A stretch of DNA of 64,000 nt. Source: Paenactinomyces guangxiensis. GTDB taxonomy: Bacteria; Bacillota; Bacilli; Thermoactinomycetales; Thermoactinomycetaceae. The notes beneath the pieces were generated by a model. That model ran no database searches, had not been told where the DNA came from, and was given only the letters and a program-made list of their open reading frames with translations. Of this stretch, positions 35,859 through 44,330 are shown piece by piece; the stretch's first letter is position 1; each line of letters starts with the position of its first letter. Location of the stretch: positions 446,345 through 510,344 of the forward strand of contig NZ_JAECVR010000001.1 in assembly GCF_016055185.1 (NCBI RefSeq), in the 5' to 3' direction. Position numbers and translations under genes: made by a program.

Positions 35859-37047
35859 GCTGCATTCCCCTCTTATCATAAGCAACCTTTCCTCTGCAAA
35901 GTGTTAAAGAGACATCCCATTGATCATCCAACACGACCAGATCGGCATCTTTTCCGATGGCGATACTGCCTTTGCGGTCAAATAAGCCAAGTTCTTTCGC
36001 CGCATTGGACGCAGACATTCGGATCAGTCCGGACATGGAACAACCGGTAAACTCTTTTATATTCTTAAACGCATCTTTCATTTTTAAAATGCTGCCTGCA
36101 AGTGTTCCGTCAGCCAATCTTGCATCCTGATCCACATATACCGTTTGCCCGCCCAGTTCATAGGTTCCCCGCTTGAGACATTTGGCACGCATTGAATCAG
36201 TAATCAGAATCATCCGCCGGTCTGTGATCTGGTCAAACGCAATCTTTACCGTCTCCGGACGAATATGAATCCCGTCTGCAATCACTTCGACGACAAGTTC
36301 GTCCTGCAGGAAGGCTGCTCCGACAACTCCCGGGTCCCGATGATGGAGTCCGCGCATTCCGTTAAATAAATGGGTGACATGGGAAGCTCCTGCTGCAATC
36401 GCCTCCACACACTGGTCATAAGTGGCGTCCGAATGCCCGATCGAAGCTACGACCCCGGTTTCGCGCAAATGTCTTGTCAAAGACAACCCGCCTTCTACTT
36501 CGGGAGCCAGAGTAACCAGTTTGATCAGATTCTGAGCAATCGACTGCCAGTGCTGAAACAGTTCAATGTCAGGATGGATGATATACTCCGGCGGTTGGGC
36601 TCCGGCACGCTTCGCTGAGAGAAACGGCCCTTCGAGATGAATACCGGCACATTCAGCTTTGCCCGGTGTATTATACCGGACAATATAGTCCGCTGCGTTG
36701 GCGAGCGCTGCTGCAATCGCCTCTTTCGATTGTGTAATTGTAGTAGCTAAAAAGGTGGTTGTTCCCTCCCGGGCAATTGCGGTTGCAATTCTGGTTAAAG
36801 ATTCAGTCGTGGCATCCATCGTATCTGCCCCGTCCGCCCCGTGAATGTGGACATCAATCATTCCGGGGATCACCTGAGCTTCCTCAGGAACAGAGATCAC
36901 CTGGAAACCGGCGGTATCTCCGCATTGACTCAAGGGTCCCAACTCAACAATTTTTCCGTCCGCGATCTTGATATAACCTTCCCGAAGTGATTCCGTCTCC
37001 GTATGAATTGTTCCCTTGACGATGAGGATCATTTTGTTTTCCATCAT
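35845..37047 (-). CDS. nagA: N-acetylglucosamine-6-phosphate deacetylase
   Basis: 400 residues. Amidohydrolase motifs: MIDVHIHGADGADTMD, GIHLEGPFLS (metal Glu), SIGHSDATYDQ, VTHLFNGMRGLHHRDPG, and LITDSMRAK (catalytic Asp). It deacetylates GlcNAc-6-phosphate. The protein starts at ATG 37047 after AAGGAGATCAGATCC. First gene of the nag operon; the NagR box at 37108 lies 60 bases upstream. Confidence 0.96.
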   Translation of the reverse strand: MMENKMILIVKGTIHTETESLREGYIKIADGKIVELGPLSQCGDTAGFQVISVPEEAQVIPGMIDVHIHGADGADTMDATTESLTRIATAIAREGTTTFLATTITQSKEAIAAALANAADYIVRYNTPGKAECAGIHLEGPFLSAKRAGAQPPEYIIHPDIELFQHWQSIAQNLIKLVTLAPEVEGGLSLTRHLRETGVVASIGHSDATYDQCVEAIAAGASHVTHLFNGMRGLHHRDPGVVGAAFLQDELVVEVIADGIHIRPETVKIAFDQITDRRMILITDSMRAKCLKRGTYELGGQTVYVDQDARLADGTLAGSILKMKDAFKNIKEFTGCSMSGLIRMSASNAAKELGLFDRKGSIAIGKDADLVVLDDQWDVSLTLCRGKVAYDKRGMQHVTD

Positions 37048-37107
37048 GGATCTGATCTCCTTTTTATACTCTTTATTTACTAGTAGTTTAACTTTAAAAC
37101 GTATAGA

Positions 37108-37121
37108 TGGCTATACCAATT
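37108..37121. promoter_or_regulatory. NagR-type operator box before nagA
   Basis: TGGCTATACCAATT shares TATACCAAT with the boxes at 27296 and 35015 and lies in the nagA promoter region. Confidence 0.65.
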
Positions 37122-37228
37122 TATCATATGTTGTATATTTTAAAATCCTCGCAGTTTAACAAAAATTCCTGTTGAGTACCCCTTAAAAATGTGCCTTTCA
37201 TATAAAAAAGAATCCCCCTGTCGGGAGA

Positions 37229-37672
37229 TCAGAGGGATTGAACGTATCGGCCCATTCCGCGAAAGTCTGTATAGATCCGGTAGGCCCGGCGGATCTCTTC
37301 TTTCATCCAATCGGGAAATGCACCTTCTTGCAATTGATCCAGGCGGACCCAATGATAACTTTCATGTTCAGAGCTTAAAATGAGCTCGCCCACCGGCTGG
37401 TCACAGGCAAACTTAATAATGATCAGGTGCTTCTCTTCCTGAATTTCATCATAAATATAAGCGGGGGCGACTACTTTTACTTGCAGTCCGGTCTCCTCCA
37501 TCACTTCACGTGCCAACGCCTCCATGATGGGCTCGGAGGGTTCCAATCCGCCACCCGGAAAATCCCAACCATGACTATCTTTAGCATTTCTCTCTTCGGC
37601 TGATTTGCGTAAAATCAAAACGCGATCCTGATCAAAAATGATCGCTTTGGCCGCAATTTTATACGGTTTCAT
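37229..37672 (-). CDS. Nudix hydrolase
   Basis: 147 residues. Intact Nudix box GGGLEPSEPIMEALAREVMEETGLQV (G-x5-E-x7-R-E-x2-E-E-x-G). KPYKIAAKAIIFDQDRVLILRKSAEER precedes it. It hydrolyses a nucleoside-diphosphate-linked compound in the cytosol; substrate unknown. Forms a two-gene unit with the upstream thioesterase gene (17 bases apart). Confidence 0.93.
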   Translation of the reverse strand: MKPYKIAAKAIIFDQDRVLILRKSAEERNAKDSHGWDFPGGGLEPSEPIMEALAREVMEETGLQVKVVAPAYIYDEIQEEKHLIIIKFACDQPVGELILSSEHESYHWVRLDQLQEGAFPDWMKEEIRRAYRIYTDFRGMGRYVQSL

Positions 37673-37689
37673 TTTTCTCCCCCCACCTG

Positions 37690-38163
37690 TTATAAGCGAA
37701 AAAAGGTTGAGGAAGCCGTAGCTATAAGCTTTTCCCGCTCGTCAGTTACCTTTGTTTCCAAAACAATAATCGTTTTTCCCTTTTTGACCACACGGGTTTC
37801 CGCTTTCAGCCAACCGTCCATACCCGGTGAAAGGAAATTGACTGAGAGTTCGAGCGTTACTGCCCGGGAGTTTTCCCCGACGGCTTGAAAGACCGTCGAT
37901 CCCATCGCTGTATCAATAAACGTAGCAGTAATTCCGCCATGCAGGATTTTATAACGGTTTTTCAGTTCATCCGTAATAAGCATCCGGTGAACATATACAC
38001 CTTTTTCCTCATCAAAGCCCACCGACTGAAAGTTCATCATCTCTTCAATGTAAGCAAGAGGGCTTACCCGCGTGCGCTTTAACGCTTGTACTAACTTGTG
38101 GATGGTCCGGACTTCGCTTTCATTGAGATCAGCCAGTTCTTCATACAAACCTTCCAATGTCAT
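37690..38163 (-). CDS. PaaI-family hotdog thioesterase, paralogue
   Basis: 157 residues. KNRYKILHGGITATFIDTAMGSTVFQAVG carries the HGG and Asp of the hotdog active site, followed by LELSVNFLSPGMDGWLKAETRVVKKGKTIIVLETKVTD. It resembles the enzyme at 21143-21622 and probably acts on small acyl-CoAs. Followed closely by the Nudix gene. Confidence 0.9.
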   Translation of the reverse strand: MTLEGLYEELADLNESEVRTIHKLVQALKRTRVSPLAYIEEMMNFQSVGFDEEKGVYVHRMLITDELKNRYKILHGGITATFIDTAMGSTVFQAVGENSRAVTLELSVNFLSPGMDGWLKAETRVVKKGKTIIVLETKVTDEREKLIATASSTFFRL

Positions 38164-38483
38164 TTCAGTTGCATCCTTCTTTTCTTAAATAAAGTTGTTG
38201 CATAATCCCTTGAAAAGACCTTCTCCCTAAAATCATCTTATTTAAGACGTTTTTGCCACTCTCGTTATGATTCCCTTACTATATTAGCGAATGGATAATT
38301 CTATAGCAACTCGGAGATAAGTTCAACAATATTTAAAGCTGATTCACCTTATGATTGAAATTTCTATGATCACCCATAAATTTTCCATATTTTCGCAAAT
38401 ATACATTGATTCACAAACCAGGATTATGTAAAATAATTACAAAGAGACCCCTTGGGCTTGAGAGCCTGGAAAGAGAGGAAGCT
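38164..38483. other. 320-bp intergenic region, nothing recognised
   Basis: AT-rich divergent promoter space between the thioesterase and lipoprotein genes. No stem, repeat or coding stretch could be recognised except a Shine-Dalgarno (AGAGAGGAA) at the right end. Confidence 0.5.
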
Positions 38484-39032
38484 ATGGTTCGCCACCTTTT
38501 TATTTCGCTGTTAGCCCTTTTTCTGATCGGCGGCTGTAATCCCCCGTCCCCCCATGCAGCACCTGAGCCAAAAGCCCCACAGGCACAGCCGGAAGAGCAA
38601 ACCGTTCAGAAGCAACAAAGCCCTGCTGATCATCAGCAACATAATCAGCATCCGCAAGCTGAGGAAACCGGAAAATCCGGCAATGAAAAAAAGCCAGCGG
38701 ACAACAGTAAAAGGGATAGCAAAAAATCATATCAAAACAAATCTTTCCGTCATGTCAAAGCAACTCGGTCAACAAACGACACATACACGGTGACCGGGAA
38801 AGCAAGAGCATGGGGAGCGAACATCTACTATGTAGTTACCGATGGCAGCAAGCAAGTATTGGACGAGCAAACCGTCCATTTAAAATCCGCCCCTCCTTCA
38901 TGGTCCGCTTTTGAATTTTCGTTTTACATCCCAAAATCAGAGCGGAAAAACAAACTCTTCCTCAAGTTATATGAAAAGAGCGCCAAAGATGGATCATCCG
39001 CCAATGTGTTACAGGTTCCGCTGCAGGAATAA
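38484..39032 (+). CDS. Gmad2-domain lipoprotein
   Basis: 182 residues from ATG 38484. Lipoprotein signal MVRHLFISLLALFLIGGC; a long linker rich in Pro, Gln, His, Glu and Lys (residues 20-85) follows. Then a Gmad2 immunoglobulin-like domain (YTVTGKARAWGANIYYVVTDG, FEFSFYIPKS, LFLKLYEKSAKDGS...NVLQVPL). Gmad2 domains occur in sporulation and germination (GerM-linked) proteins. A role in the envelope of the spore or cell is plausible. Single gene. Confidence 0.85.
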   Translation: MVRHLFISLLALFLIGGCNPPSPHAAPEPKAPQAQPEEQTVQKQQSPADHQQHNQHPQAEETGKSGNEKKPADNSKRDSKKSYQNKSFRHVKATRSTNDTYTVTGKARAWGANIYYVVTDGSKQVLDEQTVHLKSAPPSWSAFEFSFYIPKSERKNKLFLKLYEKSAKDGSSANVLQVPLQE

Positions 39033-39073
39033 GAGGATCAGCCTGGGTGTTTGTCAATGGTTTTGCAAAAAAA

Positions 39074-39130
39074 ATGTCGGACTTGCGAGAGGGTTGAACC
39101 TTTCCATGTCCGACGCTTCTTTTATCCCCC
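39074..39130 (-). repeat. Relic of an IS605-like left-end region; also terminator-like
   Basis: In minus orientation GGGGATAAAAG, the stem GTCGGAC/GTCCGAC (39076-39082, 39108-39114) and a T run match the layout next to the left end of element C (GGGGATGAAAG, GTCAGAC/GTCTGAC at 16971-17007). The remainder of the element is missing. The stem plus eight T could end the HxlR-relic transcript. Confidence 0.5.
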
Positions 39131-39155
39131 CTATCGTCAAAAGCCGCTCTGAATT

Positions 39156-39449
39156 TCATTCACTTGTATGATCTGAATCGTACGCGATATTTTTCACATA
39201 GCTTTCACAATGAGGGCAATAATAGGCCGGTTCCACCTCATAACCGCATTCAGCATGAATCAACTTTGTATATTTCGGTTCCAAAAAACGATTTCCCCAG
39301 ATCGCCATCGCATTCAGGACATGGCGAAGTTCTTGTCCCCGTCCGGTCAGAAGGTACTCATACCTCGGGGGATGAGAAGAATAAAGCTTTGAATGCACAA
39401 TCCCTTCTTTTTCCAGAAACTGCAGCCGCTCGGAGATTGATTTCGTCAC
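39156..39449 (-). pseudogene. N-terminally truncated HxlR-type regulator
   Basis: 97 residues from GTG 39449. The sequence TKSISERLQFLEKEGIVHSKLYSSHPPRYEYLLTGRGQELRHVLNAMAIWG matches the second half of the HxlR winged helix. The C-terminal tail with CG...YYCPHC is typical of one HxlR branch and may bind zinc. The first 45-50 residues (helices 1-2 with the Cys near the start) are absent. A stop codon lies a few codons upstream of the homology and the divergent kinase gene follows at once. Probably a deletion product. Confidence 0.65.
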
Positions 39450-39521
39450 AGATGGGCATCCTCAAAATAAAGAATGATTTACCTTTATTATTTGCGGTAC
39501 GGGAATGAGAGGGAAAAACAG

Positions 39522-40445
39522 GTGGACCTGAACGGCAAAAGGAAATCTGTGTTGAACAAGATTGCTATTATTGCCAATCCTGCGGCAGGAAATAAACTGC
39601 TGATTCGCGACATGGATCAGATCGTGAAAAAACTGAATACCATTGCCGGGGTGGTCACTGTATGGCAGACCGAAAAAGCAGGTGACGGAGCTGAAATCAT
39701 CCGCCGGGTGGCGCCGGAGTCAGATATGGTGATTACCGCTGGAGGAGATGGAACCGTATATGAATGCATCAACTCTCTATGTTCACTCGATGACCGTCCC
39801 TTATTCGCCATTCTGCCGGGAGGAACCTGTAACGATTTTTCACGGACGCTGGGCATCTCGCAAAATCATCTGGAAGCGGCGGAGCAAATCACCCGGATGC
39901 AGGAGAGAAATATTGATGTGGGAAAACACGGGAACCACTACTTTCTCAACTTTTGGGGGATTGGACTGATCACCCAGGTCTCCGAACACATTCAGAGTGA
40001 CATCAAAAAGCGGTGGGGACGTCTGGCTTATTATCTCAGCGCAATCCAAACGATGGATGAGAGGAAAACATTTTATCTGGAAGTTGAGTCCGGCCACAGG
40101 CAGTACCGCGGCGAAGCAATGATGATGATTGTGGGCAACGGAGCTTATGTTGGAGGGATGGACGCCTATTTTCCGCAGAGCAGTGTAGAGGATGGACTTC
40201 TCGATGTGCTGATTATCAAAGATGTGTCCGTGGGTTCCCTCTGGTCAATGGCCGTTTCACGACTCACCGACCAGGCGCCTGAAGGGTCTGATCTGCTGTA
40301 CTTCCATGCCAGAAAATTAAAAATCCGCACCGCTCCTGTGCTTAAAGTTGACTGCGACGGGGAGAAAAACACTTTTACCCCCGTCCATCTTTCTGTCTTG
40401 CCGGGACATTTACGAATGATTGTCGGGGAACAGTATAACACTTGA
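39522..40445 (+). CDS. Diacylglycerol/sphingosine kinase-like lipid kinase (YegS/BmrU type)
   Basis: About 307 residues from GTG 39522 (GAGAGGGA at eight bases); GTG 39549 is a shorter alternative. Kinase-catalytic motifs IAIIANPAAG, ITAGGDGTVYECIN (GGDGT), LPGGTCNDFSRTLG and the C-terminal GLLDVLIIKD. It phosphorylates diacylglycerol or a related lipid at the membrane. No membrane helices. Start lies close to the truncated HxlR gene. Single gene. Confidence 0.9.
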   Translation: MDLNGKRKSVLNKIAIIANPAAGNKLLIRDMDQIVKKLNTIAGVVTVWQTEKAGDGAEIIRRVAPESDMVITAGGDGTVYECINSLCSLDDRPLFAILPGGTCNDFSRTLGISQNHLEAAEQITRMQERNIDVGKHGNHYFLNFWGIGLITQVSEHIQSDIKKRWGRLAYYLSAIQTMDERKTFYLEVESGHRQYRGEAMMMIVGNGAYVGGMDAYFPQSSVEDGLLDVLIIKDVSVGSLWSMAVSRLTDQAPEGSDLLYFHARKLKIRTAPVLKVDCDGEKNTFTPVHLSVLPGHLRMIVGEQYNT

Positions 40446-40480
40446 ACAAATCGTTTCGTTTACTCATCTAGTCGTTAAAA

Positions 40481-40494
40481 TGAAAACGTTTTTA
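40481..40494. promoter_or_regulatory. cre-like site before the amino-sugar PTS
   Basis: TGAAAACGTTTTTA differs from the cre consensus at position 13. It lies 66 bp upstream of the PTS start, close to the promoter. Confidence 0.5.
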
Positions 40495-40527
40495 TTGATT
40501 ATAAAAGCATAACAGCCTATAATAAAT

Positions 40528-40544
40528 ATGAAAATAATTTTCAT
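40528..40544. promoter_or_regulatory. Perfect 17-bp palindrome, probable RpiR-type operator
   Basis: ATGAAAATAATTTTCAT is a perfect palindrome in the leader of the PTS gene. RpiR/MurR-type regulators use TGAAA...TTTCA-like sites, and an RpiR gene is convergent at the end of the operon. Confidence 0.65.
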
Positions 40545-40560
40545 AAAGGATGAGTTATTG

Positions 40561-42114
40561 ATGAGTATTTTCTTCGAGAAAGCACAACGATTCGGCAAGT
40601 CGTTTATGCTTCCAATTGCAGTATTGCCCGCTGCGGGTTTATTGCTCGGAATCGGGGGAGCGCTTTCTAATCCAAACACACTGACAGCTTATCCATTTCT
40701 TGATGTTCCATGGCTGCAATCGATCTTTGCCGTGATGAGTTCGGCGGGTTCGATCGTTTTTGCCAATCTGGCTGTCATCTTCGCAGTAGGGGTTGCGGTC
40801 GGTCTGGCCCGTTCAGACAAGGGAACAGCAGGACTGGCAGCATTATTAGGCTATCTGGTGATGAACGCCACCATCAATGCCTTATTAAAAATTACGGGAC
40901 AACTGGCCAAACCCGAACATCTGGCCAGTGTTGGACAGGGAATGATTTTGGGGATTCAGTCGCTTGAAACCGGAGTATTTGGCGGGGCCGTTGTCGGAAT
41001 CCTTACTTATTTTCTGCACAACCGCTACAATAAAGTTCAGCTTCCACAATTTCTTGGCTTTTTTGGCGGCTCCAGGTTTATCCCGATTATTACCTCATTT
41101 GCATCCATCTTATTAGGAGTACTCATGTTTCTCATTTGGCCTTTTATACAAAAAGGAATCTTTCACATGGGTGACCTGGTTCAGGCTACAGGATATATCG
41201 GAACGCTTGTTTATGGATTTGTATTGCGGCTCCTGGGACCATTTGGATTGCATCATATCTTTTATTTGCCTTTTTGGACCACCGGCCTGGGAGGATCAGA
41301 GGTTGTTAACGGTCAACTGGTGGAGGGGACACAAAAAATCTTCTTTGCCCAGCTGGCAGACCCAAATGTTCAGCAGTATTACATCGGTACCGCCCGGTTC
41401 ATGTCCGGCCGGTTTATCACTATGATGTTTGGCCTGATCGGAGCGGCACTGGCGATATATCATACAGCAAAACCGGAAAATAAGAAAAAAGTGTTCGGTT
41501 TGATGTTCTCAGCCGCACTTACTTCATTCTTAACCGGAATTACAGAACCGATAGAGTTTTCTTTCCTGTTTATCGCACCTGTTTTATATGTGATTCATGC
41601 TGCCTTTGACGGCCTCGCTTTTATGCTGGCACATATATTACAAATTACTATCGGTCAAACCTTTTCCGGAGGTTTTATCGACTTTATCCTGTTCGGAATC
41701 CTGCAGGGCAACGATAAAACCAACTGGATATATGTTCCGATCGTTGGTATCTTCTGGTTTCTTCTGTATTATCTCACGTTCCGTTTCTACATCGTTAAAT
41801 TCGATGTAAAAACACCGGGGCGTGAAGACGGAACTACTGAGAGCAGTGAATCAATGCAAATGGACAGAACGGGCGACTCCCGTGCCCGGACAATTGTTGA
41901 GGGTCTGGGCGGAAAAGAGAATATCCAGGATGTAGACTGTTGTGCCACCCGGCTTCGGGTGACCGTTCGCGACGGAAGCAAGGTATCAGAAGAGCAGATC
42001 AAACAAACCGATCCAAAAGGTGTCTTTGTTCGCGGCAATGGAGTACAGATTATATATGGCCCACAGGTGACGATTATCAAAAACGAAGTAGAGGAATGGT
42101 TAGGAGAGTCATAA
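40561..42114 (+). CDS. PTS amino-sugar EIICB (NagP/PtsG family, no IIA)
   Basis: 517 residues from ATG 40561, with AAAGGATGAG before it. IIC domain with ten or so helices (residues 1-400): [55 protein letters not shown] domain 435-515: [19 protein letters not shown] with the phosphorylated Cys before ATRLR. No IIA follows. The adjacent nanE gene, overlapping at TAATG, suggests an N-acetylmannosamine or N-acetylglucosamine-like substrate; MurP-like use (MurNAc) is possible. EIIA at 24757-25239 may supply phosphate. Confidence 0.9.
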   Translation: MSIFFEKAQRFGKSFMLPIAVLPAAGLLLGIGGALSNPNTLTAYPFLDVPWLQSIFAVMSSAGSIVFANLAVIFAVGVAVGLARSDKGTAGLAALLGYLVMNATINALLKITGQLAKPEHLASVGQGMILGIQSLETGVFGGAVVGILTYFLHNRYNKVQLPQFLGFFGGSRFIPIITSFASILLGVLMFLIWPFIQKGIFHMGDLVQATGYIGTLVYGFVLRLLGPFGLHHIFYLPFWTTGLGGSEVVNGQLVEGTQKIFFAQLADPNVQQYYIGTARFMSGRFITMMFGLIGAALAIYHTAKPENKKKVFGLMFSAALTSFLTGITEPIEFSFLFIAPVLYVIHAAFDGLAFMLAHILQITIGQTFSGGFIDFILFGILQGNDKTNWIYVPIVGIFWFLLYYLTFRFYIVKFDVKTPGREDGTTESSESMQMDRTGDSRARTIVEGLGGKENIQDVDCCATRLRVTVRDGSKVSEEQIKQTDPKGVFVRGNGVQIIYGPQVTIIKNEVEEWLGES

Positions 42115-42806
42115 TGACAAATCAGGAAGTTTTGCACACATTACACAAACAATTAATTGTTTCCTGTCAGGCATTGGAGGAAGAACCTTTACACAGTTCC
42201 TTTATCATGGGAAAAATGGCCCTGGCGGCACAGCAAGGGGGAGCCGCCGGGATCCGGGCTAACAGCAAAGAGGATATCGCTGAAATAAAAAAACAGGTAC
42301 ACCTTCCTGTGATCGGAATTGTCAAAAGGAATTACCCTGATTCCCCCGTCTATATTACACCGACAATGTTGGAAGTTGAGGAACTGCTCTCAGTGGAAAC
42401 AGATATGATCGCCATGGATGCGACCAGCCGGCCGCGGCCCGGGGGCCTGTCCCTTGAACAACTGGTACGCAAGATCAGAGAAAAATACCCCAAACAACTA
42501 CTGATGGCAGATGTCTCAACCGTGGAGGAGGCCATAGAGGCAGAAAAGCTGGGATTTCATGTAGTATCTACCACATTGGTCGGCTACACCGAAGAAACAA
42601 AGGGAAAAAAGATTTTTCATCATGACTATGCCATCTTGAAAGAAATGGTTAAAAGTGTTTCAGTTCCTGTTTTTGCGGAAGGAAATGTGTATACGCCTGA
42701 AGCGGCTAAACATTGTCTGGATGCAGGCTGCTTTGCTGTTGTCGTAGGTGGTGCGATTACCAGGCCTCAGCAGATTACCCGGCGTTTTGTTGGTGCAATT
42801 TCTTAA
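42114..42806 (+). CDS. nanE: N-acetylmannosamine-6-phosphate 2-epimerase
   Basis: 230 residues from ATG 42114, which overlaps the PTS stop (TAATG). TIM-barrel NanE signatures: [63 protein letters not shown] and VVGGAITRP near the phosphate site. It converts ManNAc-6-phosphate into GlcNAc-6-phosphate, which nagA and nagB can finish. No neuraminate lyase or transporter accompanies it, so the substrate probably enters through the PTS as ManNAc-6-P. Confidence 0.95.
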   Translation: MTNQEVLHTLHKQLIVSCQALEEEPLHSSFIMGKMALAAQQGGAAGIRANSKEDIAEIKKQVHLPVIGIVKRNYPDSPVYITPTMLEVEELLSVETDMIAMDATSRPRPGGLSLEQLVRKIREKYPKQLLMADVSTVEEAIEAEKLGFHVVSTTLVGYTEETKGKKIFHHDYAILKEMVKSVSVPVFAEGNVYTPEAAKHCLDAGCFAVVVGGAITRPQQITRRFVGAIS

Positions 42807-42841
42807 ACAAGAGCTTGGTTTTTGCCAAGCTCTTATATTTT
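42807..42841. terminator. Bidirectional terminator between nanE and rpiR
   Basis: AAGAGCTTGG and CCAAGCTCTT around six bases, with A and T tracts on the outer sides. Confidence 0.9.
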
Positions 42842-43645
42842 TTTGTGTTTCATCAGCACTTGAAGAGTGAGATCCCGATTGTGAACCGGCCCTTCCTCCT
42901 CTAATAATCTCATCGAGATTACATCGAGTACATACAAAATGGTTAACTGGTTATTGATAAACTTCGGATCGTTGAGACGGGAGGTGCTGGAAGTCAGCAA
43001 GACCAGATCGGAAGCATTAGTCAAAGGAGTATAGTCATGGTTGGTAATGGACACAACCTTTGCTCCCTGCCTCTTTGCCTCACGGACGGCTTCAATCACT
43101 TCTTTGGTTGTACCAGAATTGGAAATGGCGATAATCAGGTCTTGCCGGCGGACCAATGTGGCATTCATCAGCATCAGGTGAGAATCTATTAACGCATCCA
43201 CCAAAAAGCCCATTCTCATTAGCCGATATTTAAGCTCCAAAGCGGACAGACCAGAGCTTCCGACACCGTATATCCCTATTTTGCCTGCTTCTTTGATCCA
43301 CTGAATCACTTGATTGACCTGCTCCATGTTCAGCATGGCGGCAGTTGACTGAATGGATTCCAGATAATTGTGTTTTACCTGGTTTAAATAATCTTCATCA
43401 GGAAGCTTTTTAAAGGTAGAGCGGTTTAATAAAACCTTAAATTCCACAAAATTTTGGCACCCCAGTTTTTTGCAAAACCGCGTGATCGTTGAGGGAGAAG
43501 TGTTTGTTTTGTCCGCAAGCTCGCCGATATTAATGTTGGCAATGGTTTCCTTGTGTTTTACAATATAATCGGCTAACTGTCTTTCTTTTGCGGAAAATAA
43601 ATGATAGTCAGTTTGAATTCGTTCTAAAACAGATTGAGAGTGCAT
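42833..43645 (-). CDS. RpiR/MurR-family regulator with SIS domain
   Basis: 270 residues from ATG 43645 with GGCAGGTG seven bases upstream. N-terminal helix-turn-helix (ELADKTNTSPSTITRFCKKLG, residues 25-55) and C-terminal SIS domain (110-240: IGIYGVGSSGLSALELKYRLMRMG, LIIAISNSGTTKEVIEAV). SIS domains bind phosphosugars, here likely ManNAc-6-P, GlcNAc-6-P or MurNAc-6-P. Convergent with the PTS-nanE operon and probably its regulator via the palindrome at 40528. Confidence 0.92.
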   Translation of the reverse strand: MHSQSVLERIQTDYHLFSAKERQLADYIVKHKETIANINIGELADKTNTSPSTITRFCKKLGCQNFVEFKVLLNRSTFKKLPDEDYLNQVKHNYLESIQSTAAMLNMEQVNQVIQWIKEAGKIGIYGVGSSGLSALELKYRLMRMGFLVDALIDSHLMLMNATLVRRQDLIIAISNSGTTKEVIEAVREAKRQGAKVVSITNHDYTPLTNASDLVLLTSSTSRLNDPKFINNQLTILYVLDVISMRLLEEEGPVHNRDLTLQVLMKHKKI

Positions 43646-43718
43646 GACGGAACACCTGCCAAGTAATGGACCATTTATTACAAAAAGTACTCGAATCAAA
43701 GCTCTTCGTATGCCTGGT

Positions 43719-44330
43719 TTACTTTTCTTCTTTCACGACAAGATGGGGAGTCTCATTAATTTTGTGAAGTTTCCAGCCATCTGCCTGCTCATAAGTTAAA
43801 TGTGTGATGCTGGTGTTGTGCAGCCGGATGATTCCGGTTCCGTGTTCTCCCCTGGTCAGGAAAGTGAGAGCGGCATTGATGCTCATTCCATGGCTGACAA
43901 CGTAAATATGCTGTCCCTGATGTTTATCTACTATTTTTTCCAATTCCCGGATGATTCGCTGTTGAAGCTCTTCAGTCGATTCGATTCCATAGGAACCACC
44001 CGTAAAACGAACCGTTTCCCAATCAGGATATTTTTCCTTTAGTTCAGCACCTGTCAAACCCTCCCATTCTCCCCCGTACCTTTCCCGAAAAGCGGAGGTA
44101 ACCTGCACCTGCACCCCGTGTTTGGCTGCAATTGATTCTGCGGTTTGCCGTGCGCGCAGCAAGTCGCTGGAGTAGATGACTGAGACCGATTGCTGCTGCA
44201 AATATTCAGCCAGGCGCCGGGCTTGCTCCAATCCTGTTTCACTGAGTGGGATATCTGAATGTCCCTGCACACGCCCTTCCCTATTCCAAACGGTTTCCCC
44301 ATGACGAATAAAATAAAGATGAGTCCTCAT
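43719..44330 (-). CDS. Histidine phosphatase family protein (PhoE/GpmB-like)
   Basis: 203 residues. RHGETVWNREGRVQGHSD (catalytic His) and YVVSHGMSINAAL (second His), FRERYGGEWEGLTGAELKEKYPDW with acid Glu. A cofactor-independent branch of phosphoglycerate-mutase-like phosphatases. Two bases from the stop of the lipoprotein gene (44330), so coupled to it. Substrate unknown. Confidence 0.9.
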   Translation of the reverse strand: MRTHLYFIRHGETVWNREGRVQGHSDIPLSETGLEQARRLAEYLQQQSVSVIYSSDLLRARQTAESIAAKHGVQVQVTSAFRERYGGEWEGLTGAELKEKYPDWETVRFTGGSYGIESTEELQQRIIRELEKIVDKHQGQHIYVVSHGMSINAALTFLTRGEHGTGIIRLHNTSITHLTYEQADGWKLHKINETPHLVVKEEK

